This document shows, piece by piece, positions 6,744 through 10,625 of a DNA stretch of 10,625 nucleotides. This DNA comes from an uncultured Collinsella sp. (GTDB taxonomy: Bacteria > Actinomycetota > Coriobacteriia > Coriobacteriales > Coriobacteriaceae): assembly GCA_902494605.1 (NCBI GenBank), contig CABUUG010000056.1:1-10625 (forward strand), in the 5' to 3' direction. Each line of letters starts with the position of its first letter. Positions within the stretch are counted from its first letter, which is position 1. The notes under the pieces are model-generated. The model saw only the letters and a list, made by a program, of their open reading frames with translations, ran no database searches and was not told the DNA's origin. Both the position numbers and the translations under genes were made by a program.

Positions 6744-8169
6744 TGCTTCCGATCCGCGCCAGCCGAATCGTACGCAGCAGCCGGCGTCGCGCCCTGCCCA
6801 GCCTGGCCAGCGTCCGGCACAGCCGACGCAGCGCGCAGCTCAGCCTGCCGCGCGCCCGGCGCAGTCCTTCTCTCGTTCGGCCCAACCTGTTCAACGGACG
6901 GGTCAGCAGCCTTCTGCTCGTTCGGTTCAGCATTCGGCTTCTCACGCGGCTCAGCAGCCCACTGCTCGTACGGCCCAGCCTGCAGGCGGCACCCGCTTTA
7001 AGCAGCAGGCACCTACCCAGCGAACGCAGGCCCCCCAATCGCATTCGCATCACGCTCGTGGTTCGCATGGCGTTGCTCCGGCGACCCGCTCGAGCTACAA
7101 CACGCATGCTCGTCGCGGTGCTCAAAAGAAAAGCTCCCCGGTGCCTATGATTATCGGTGGCGTTGTTGCCGTGCTTGCGCTTGTCGCGATCGTTTTCTTT
7201 GTCGTGCCAGCCGTCAAGGGCTTCTTTGGCGGTGAGGGTGCGAAAGTCGTTGCAGGCCAGCAGGTTACTATCACGATTCCCGATGGTGCCTCGGGTGACA
7301 GCATCGCTTCGATTCTCTCCGAGAATCATATCGTCGAAAATCCCAAGGATTATTATGCGGCGGTGAAAAAGCTCAACGCCGATATGTCGCTCAAGCCTGG
7401 TGATTATTCGTTCACCACACTCATGGATGCAACCAAGGTTGTTCAGCAGCTCATGGAAGGCCCCAACGCGGGCTCCAATGCGCTGACTATCCCTGAGGGC
7501 CTAACGGTCGATCAAGTCGCCGACCGTGTGGCCCAGGCCTTCGACAGCATCTCTAAGGAAGACTTCCTCAACCAGGCCAAGGCCTCCAACTACGTTGACG
7601 ACTATAGCTTCCTTAAGGGCGCCGCCAACGATTCGCTCGAGGGTTTCTTGTTCCCCAAGACCTATTCGCTGGGCGATTCGCCGACGGCCGATGACGTGAT
7701 TCGCGCCATGCTCGATCAGTTTAAGACCGAGTACAAGTCGCTTGACTTTGCGAGCTGCGAAGCCAAGATCAAGGAACGCTACGGCGTGGAGATGTCCGAC
7801 TACGACATCGTCAACTTGGCCTCTATCGTTGAGCGCGAGGGCCTCAACGCCGATCAACGTGCGCACGTGGCCTCGGTCTTCTACAACCGCCTTGCCGGCA
7901 AGCTCGACGGTCTGCGCTATCTCAACAGCGATGCGACCATGATGTATGTCATCGGTGGCGAGGTTACCGCCGACGACCTGCAGAGCGATAGTCCGTATAA
8001 CACCTATAAACACGAGGGTCTGCCGCCCACGCCCATCTGCTCTCCGTCGCTCGAGGCACTCAAGGCCACGCTTGAGCCGACCGACTCTGATGACCTGTAT
8101 TTCTACATTACGCAGGACGAGGAGTACTTCTCGCAAACCTACGAAGAGCATCAACAGTCTTGGAATTAG
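6736..8169 (+). CDS. mltG: Endolytic murein transglycosylase MltG with repetitive cytoplasmic tail
   Basis: This 477-residue membrane protein cleaves nascent glycan strands and is thought to end their growth. One transmembrane helix (about 137-158), preceded by RRGAQKK, puts the C-terminal domain outside. That domain has a LysM-like part (about 172-245, with IPDGASGDSIASIL) and the YceG/MltG catalytic part. The catalytic Glu is in LASIVEREG (361-369), probably Glu366. FLFPKTY, YNRLAGKL, SDSPYNTY and the GLPPTPICSP motif are all present. The unusual part is a roughly 132-residue N-terminal tail with a single acidic residue (Asp6), rich in Gln, Pro, Ala and Arg, containing a heptad repeat described separately. 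Many MltG proteins have a short tail; some actinobacterial ones are long. It overlaps ruvX by 8 bases. Confidence 0.93.
   Translation: MPSASDPRQPNRTQQPASRPAQPGQRPAQPTQRAAQPAARPAQSFSRSAQPVQRTGQQPSARSVQHSASHAAQQPTARTAQPAGGTRFKQQAPTQRTQAPQSHSHHARGSHGVAPATRSSYNTHARRGAQKKSSPVPMIIGGVVAVLALVAIVFFVVPAVKGFFGGEGAKVVAGQQVTITIPDGASGDSIASILSENHIVENPKDYYAAVKKLNADMSLKPGDYSFTTLMDATKVVQQLMEGPNAGSNALTIPEGLTVDQVADRVAQAFDSISKEDFLNQAKASNYVDDYSFLKGAANDSLEGFLFPKTYSLGDSPTADDVIRAMLDQFKTEYKSLDFASCEAKIKERYGVEMSDYDIVNLASIVEREGLNADQRAHVASVFYNRLAGKLDGLRYLNSDATMMYVIGGEVTADDLQSDSPYNTYKHEGLPPTPICSPSLEALKATLEPTDSDDLYFYITQDEEYFSQTYEEHQQSWN
6769..6918 (+). repeat. In-frame 21-base tandem repeat encoding R-x-x-Q-P-x-x heptads in MltG
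   Basis: Arginine recurs exactly every seven residues at positions 12, 19, 26, 33, 40, 47 and 54 of MltG, each unit approximating R-[PTAS]-[AGQ]-Q-P-x-x. A looser continuation (Arg62, 78, 87, 96) extends to about base 7032. The DNA copies have diverged, so this is an old repeat kept at the protein level rather than a fresh microsatellite. Confidence 0.75.
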
Positions 8170-8170
8170 C

Positions 8171-8668
8171 ATGAGGATTTTTAGCCCCAAACGATACGTT
8201 GCCTCGGTCGATCGCATCGACCTTGATACCCTTTGGGCCGACGGCAAACGCGCCATTCTGCTCGATCGCGATAACACCCTGGTGCCGCGCGACACCGAGC
8301 AGGTTCCCGCCGCGGTTTCCGCCTGGCTCGATGCCGCCCGCGCCAAAGGCTTTAAGCTTTGCATGGTGTCCAACAACTGGCATCGCGACCAGGTCATGAG
8401 CTCTGCGCGCGAGCTGGGACTCGAGGCCATCAGCCACGCCATGAAGCCGGCGCCGTTTGCCCTCAAGGCGGGCCTTAAGCGCCTCGGCGCCACAGCCGGC
8501 GAGGCTGTGCTGATCGGTGATCAGCTCTACACGGACGTGTGGAGCGGCAACTTCGCCGGCGTCGATACCATCCTGGTAAAGCCGCAGGCGACGCAGGACC
8601 TGTGGTATACGCAGATCTTCCGTATCTTTGAGCGCCGGGCCCTGCGTGACCTTCCCTGCGAGGAATAG
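8171..8668 (+). CDS. yqeG: YqeG family HAD-type phosphatase
   Basis: This 165-residue soluble HAD-superfamily protein has motif I as LLDRDNTLV (Asp32 nucleophile, Asp34), motif II as VSNN (66-69), motif III Lys92 in AMKPAP and motif IV as GDQLYTD (Asp117, Asp122). The opening IFSPKRYVASVDRIDLDTL matches the N-terminal block of the YqeG/TIGR01668 family, annotated as phosphatidylglycerophosphatase-like or of unknown substrate. The middle residue of motif I is Arg where most YqeG proteins have a hydrophobic residue; this should not block catalysis. ATG 8171 is 1 base after the mltG stop and has no convincing Shine-Dalgarno sequence, so re-initiation after mltG is likely. An earlier in-frame start within mltG (7946) is rejected because the family's conserved block begins at 8171. 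Confidence 0.88.
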   Translation: MRIFSPKRYVASVDRIDLDTLWADGKRAILLDRDNTLVPRDTEQVPAAVSAWLDAARAKGFKLCMVSNNWHRDQVMSSARELGLEAISHAMKPAPFALKAGLKRLGATAGEAVLIGDQLYTDVWSGNFAGVDTILVKPQATQDLWYTQIFRIFERRALRDLPCEE

Positions 8669-8676
8669 GTCTCGCT

Positions 8677-9210
8677 ATGTCCCAGCACACCAAACACGGC
8701 TGCGACCATATCTTCTTTATCGGCTTTTTGGGCGCAGGCAAATCGACGCTCGCGCGCAACGTCGGCACTATGTTCAAGCGGCGTTTTATCGATACCGACC
8801 GTCTGGTCGTGCGTCGTTGCGGCAAGTCGGTAACCGAGATTTTTGAGACCGAGGGTGAGGGTCGTTTTCGCGAGCTCGAGACCTCGGCGCTCCGTTCGCT
8901 CCAAAGTGAGCGCAGCCTGTTGGTTTCGTGCGGGGGCGGTATCGTCGAGACACCGGTGAATATTGAGCTGATGCACGAAATGGGTACGTGCGTGTACCTC
9001 GAGGGCGACTTCGAGGATTCGATTCGCCAGATTCGTCGGTCCGACACGCGCCCCGATTTCCGCTCGCCTGAGCATGCCGCGCGCCTGTTTGAGCATCGCC
9101 GTCCGCTGTATCGCCAGGCTGCCGACCTTACCCTTGATATTCGCAACAAGTCCTTCGAGGACGTTTCCTACCTTTGTGCCGAGATGCTTTTGGAGCGTGG
9201 GCTGCTATGA
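8677..9210 (+). CDS. aroK: Shikimate kinase
   Basis: This 177-residue cytoplasmic P-loop kinase transfers phosphate from ATP to shikimate, the fifth step of the shikimate pathway. The Walker A motif is GFLGAGKST (16-24). FIDTD (38-42) supplies the Mg and shikimate Asp residues (Asp39, Asp41), RFRELE (63-68) the shikimate-binding Arg65, CGGGIV (85-90) the Gly triplet and RRPLYRQAA (141-149) the lid-proximal Arg. All expected catalytic residues are present and the length is normal. A GAGGAATAGGT purine stretch (8660-8670) precedes ATG 8677. It starts 8 bases after yqeG and overlaps the aroB homologue by 4 bases (ATGA). Confidence 0.95.
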   Translation: MSQHTKHGCDHIFFIGFLGAGKSTLARNVGTMFKRRFIDTDRLVVRRCGKSVTEIFETEGEGRFRELETSALRSLQSERSLLVSCGGGIVETPVNIELMHEMGTCVYLEGDFEDSIRQIRRSDTRPDFRSPEHAARLFEHRRPLYRQAADLTLDIRNKSFEDVSYLCAEMLLERGLL

Positions 9211-10316
9211 TTCGCCGTCAACTGATCAATTTCCAAAACCGCAGTGTCGATGTCCGCGTCGGATTGGGCGCGTTCGATGAGCTGTCGCGCATGTTTTCCT
9301 CGGCTGTGGGCAAGCCTAAGCGCGCAATGGTGGTTTGGAACTCCGCCACATCCGAGCGTTTTGGTGAGGTCGTCGAGCATGCGCTGGTCGACGCCGGTTT
9401 TGTCGTGTCGCCGCTAGACCTCGAGGTTTCGCCTGCCGGTGCTACGCTGGCCGATGCCGATACCGTCTTTGGCGCCCTTTCGGCTAACGGCATTACCTGC
9501 GACGATCTCGTTGTCGCTGTCGGCGACACAGCAACCTGCTCGGTTGTTAGCTGGTGCGCCAACCAGTGGTGTGGCCGAACCGAGTGCGCCTTGCTGCCGA
9601 CGACGTTCGACGCCATGCTCACGGTCGCGACGACCATGAAGCCGCTCGTCGCCTCGTCGGCCAATGCGCTTTCCGCCATCGCGTTCCGTCCCGAACCGGG
9701 CTTGGTCGTGTGTGACCTCGACCTTGTTCGCGAGGCGGACCCCGAGGACCTCAAGCTCGGCTATGTGGTACTTGTTGGCACCATGCTTTCGAGCAGTAAG
9801 TCACGCTGGAATCAGTTTACTGAGACCGTCCCCGAGATTCTCGCGGGCGAGGAGGTCGCGCTCGTCAATGCCGTTCAATGGTCTCAGACTGCCCGTAAGG
9901 ACGTACTGATGGCCACGAACCCGAGCGCCCGCCATGCGCTCGATTTTGGCAAGACGGGGGAGCGTACCCTGCGCGCTTGCTTGGGCGATGCCGCTTCGCA
10001 GGTCCCTGCCTACCAGCTGTTGTCCGAGGGCATGCGCTTTGAGGCGCGCCTAGCACATGATGCCTGCGACTTCGATATCGATTACGTCTTTGAGGTTGAT
10101 GACTGCCTGGAGGACTTTGGTATCGAGGAACTTGCCTTCGATCTGGAGCCTGCCGCATATATCGAGGAGTTCCGTAGGCAGCAGTTCGCGCGCTCAAACC
10201 GCAGCATGCTGCCGCTGCCCGCGGCACTCGGCGCCATTCGCCTAACGAGCGTCGAGGACGAGGTTCTTGAGCGCCATGTTCACGCCTACTTGGCTTCTCG
10301 CAAAGAACTTCTCTAA
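9207..10316 (+). CDS. aroB: AroB (3-dehydroquinate synthase) homologue lacking catalytic residues
   Basis: The frame is intact (369 residues, normal for AroB) and follows the dehydroquinate synthase pattern throughout: a VRVG start, DDLVVAVGDTAT (99-110), LLPTTFDAM (129-137), VCDLDLVREADPEDLKLG (168-185), ALDFGKTGERTL (244-255), EGMRFEARLA (274-283) and a C-terminal LPLPAALGAIRL. The active-site residues differ. The NAD-binding GGGVxGD is reduced to AVGDTAT. The DSSVGGKTG block reads TVATTMKPL. The Glu zinc ligand of AEVIKYG falls in YVVLVG. The first His ligand (GHTxGH) is Lys249 in FGKTGER, and the second (HGEAV) has no His (about residue 268). Classical activity is therefore unlikely. It may be a pseudoenzyme or a diverged family member. 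ATG 9207 overlaps the aroK stop; an earlier in-frame ATG at 9174 lies within aroK. Confidence 0.75.
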   Translation: MIRRQLINFQNRSVDVRVGLGAFDELSRMFSSAVGKPKRAMVVWNSATSERFGEVVEHALVDAGFVVSPLDLEVSPAGATLADADTVFGALSANGITCDDLVVAVGDTATCSVVSWCANQWCGRTECALLPTTFDAMLTVATTMKPLVASSANALSAIAFRPEPGLVVCDLDLVREADPEDLKLGYVVLVGTMLSSSKSRWNQFTETVPEILAGEEVALVNAVQWSQTARKDVLMATNPSARHALDFGKTGERTLRACLGDAASQVPAYQLLSEGMRFEARLAHDACDFDIDYVFEVDDCLEDFGIEELAFDLEPAAYIEEFRRQQFARSNRSMLPLPAALGAIRLTSVEDEVLERHVHAYLASRKELL

Positions 10317-10322
10317 GATTTA

Positions 10323-10348
10323 TTGACATCCATCGTCTTTCGTATCAT
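10323..10348 (+). promoter_or_regulatory. Putative promoter of the Xaa-Pro peptidase gene
   Basis: TTGACA (10323-10328) is a perfect -35 box just after the aroB stop. The -10 box is less clear: TATCAT (10343-10348) is the better hexamer but gives a 14-base spacer, while CATGTT (10346-10351) gives 17. Either would start transcription near 10355, at the foot of the stem described next. No terminator for the preceding genes is seen in the gap, so read-through is possible. Confidence 0.5.
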
Positions 10349-10353
10349 GTTGA

Positions 10354-10416
10354 GGGGCGGGTTTTCAATCGGTTGCGGATTGCATGCGATTCCTTCGTTC
10401 GGTTGAGACCCGTCCC
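10354..10416 (+). promoter_or_regulatory. Structured 5' leader upstream of the peptidase gene
   Basis: GGGGCGGGTTTT (10354-10365) can pair along its full length with GAGACCCGTCCC (10405-10416): 12 pairs, three of them G-U. Inside, CAATC (10366-10370) can pair with GATTG (10378-10382). Alternatively 10377-10382 pairs with 10387-10392 around a CATG loop; these inner folds exclude each other. No T run follows, so it is not an intrinsic terminator. The 3' arm ends 20 bases before the ribosome binding site AAAGGA (10437-10442). It matches no known riboswitch class that I recognise. Confidence 0.4.
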
Positions 10417-10448
10417 GTCTATATAGAGACAACAAGAAAGGAATCTGC

Positions 10449-10625
10449 ATGTCTGAGTTTGCTGCCGGTCCTGCCGGTCGTATCGAGCGTGTCCGTGCCC
10501 TTATGGCCGAGCGTGGCTACGACGCCATCGTGGTGCGCGACGAGGCCAACCTTCGTTGGCTTACGGGCGTGAAGGGCGTCTTCGACTACACCTTCGAGTT
10601 CCCGCACGCGGCGTTTATTACGGTA
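10449..10625 (+). CDS. Xaa-Pro aminopeptidase / creatinase-fold M24 peptidase, N-terminal part (partial)
   Basis: The frame is open from ATG 10449 to the window end, encoding the first 59 residues. RIERVRALMAERGYDAIVV followed by DEANLRWLTGVKG (about residues 31-43) is the typical start of the creatinase N-terminal domain in PepP/PepQ-like M24 metallopeptidases, which remove N-terminal residues preceding proline. The metal-binding catalytic domain lies beyond the window. AAAGGA (10437-10442) sits 6 bases before the start. In many Gram-positive bacteria such a gene lies between shikimate genes and efp (elongation factor P), so efp may follow. Whether it is a peptidase or a dipeptidase cannot be told from this fragment. 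Confidence 0.85.
   Translation, partial: MSEFAAGPAGRIERVRALMAERGYDAIVVRDEANLRWLTGVKGVFDYTFEFPHAAFITV

Noticed and set aside
7501..8493. 330-codon minus-strand open frame opposite mltG and yqeG
   Set aside because: Shadow of two well-supported + strand genes with catalytic motifs.
10419..10428. Perfect palindrome TCTATATAGA as an operator
   Set aside because: Ten bases of AT-rich palindrome next to the ribosome binding site can arise by chance, and no second copy or longer symmetry is present.
10384..10572. 62-codon + strand open frame overlapping the peptidase start
   Set aside because: It lies in a different frame from the conserved creatinase-like N-terminus starting at 10449, and its product is not recognisable.

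Overview
The window is a gene-dense, GC-rich stretch from a bacterial chromosome. All genes are on the + strand. The protein sequences and gene order suggest an actinobacterium of the class Coriobacteriia, probably Collinsella-like. That placement rests on overall resemblance and codon habits (AAG, GAG, CTC and GCC favoured, most strongly in alaS). There is no rRNA or other marker gene here to prove it.

Layout. (1) Bases 1-225 are the 3' end of rarA. (2) Bases 326-3488 form a tight four-gene cluster that ends in a strong intrinsic terminator at 3538-3567. Its genes encode a membrane-anchored DUF948 protein, a small RsbW/SpoIIAB-like protein with a ruined ATP site, a SigB/SigF-type sigma factor and an AI-2E family permease with an acidic cytoplasmic tail. 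(3) A new promoter at about 3566-3593 starts a long run of nearly gapless genes: alaS, ruvX, mltG, a yqeG-type HAD phosphatase, aroK and an aroB homologue. The genes from ruvX to aroB are joined by 1-17 base gaps or 4-8 base overlaps, so translational coupling is likely. (4) After aroB there is no obvious terminator. A consensus -35 box and a foldable leader (about 10323-10448) precede the start of an Xaa-Pro peptidase gene, which runs off the window.

How the genes work together. The alaS-ruvX-mltG order is widespread conserved synteny covering translation, nucleic-acid metabolism and peptidoglycan release. aroK and the aroB homologue belong by family to the shikimate pathway. The sigma cluster looks like a reduced stress-sigma module: the sigma factor is intact, the neighbour resembling its anti-sigma kinase has lost the nucleotide-binding residues, and no RsbV-type antagonist is next to it.

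Most interesting points: the AroB homologue lacks the residues that bind zinc and NAD in dehydroquinate synthases; the anti-sigma-like protein appears kinase-dead; MltG carries an exact seven-residue arginine-phased tandem repeat in its cytoplasmic tail; and the peptidase leader can form a 12-bp long-range helix with competing inner hairpins. Most of the rest is ordinary housekeeping DNA.
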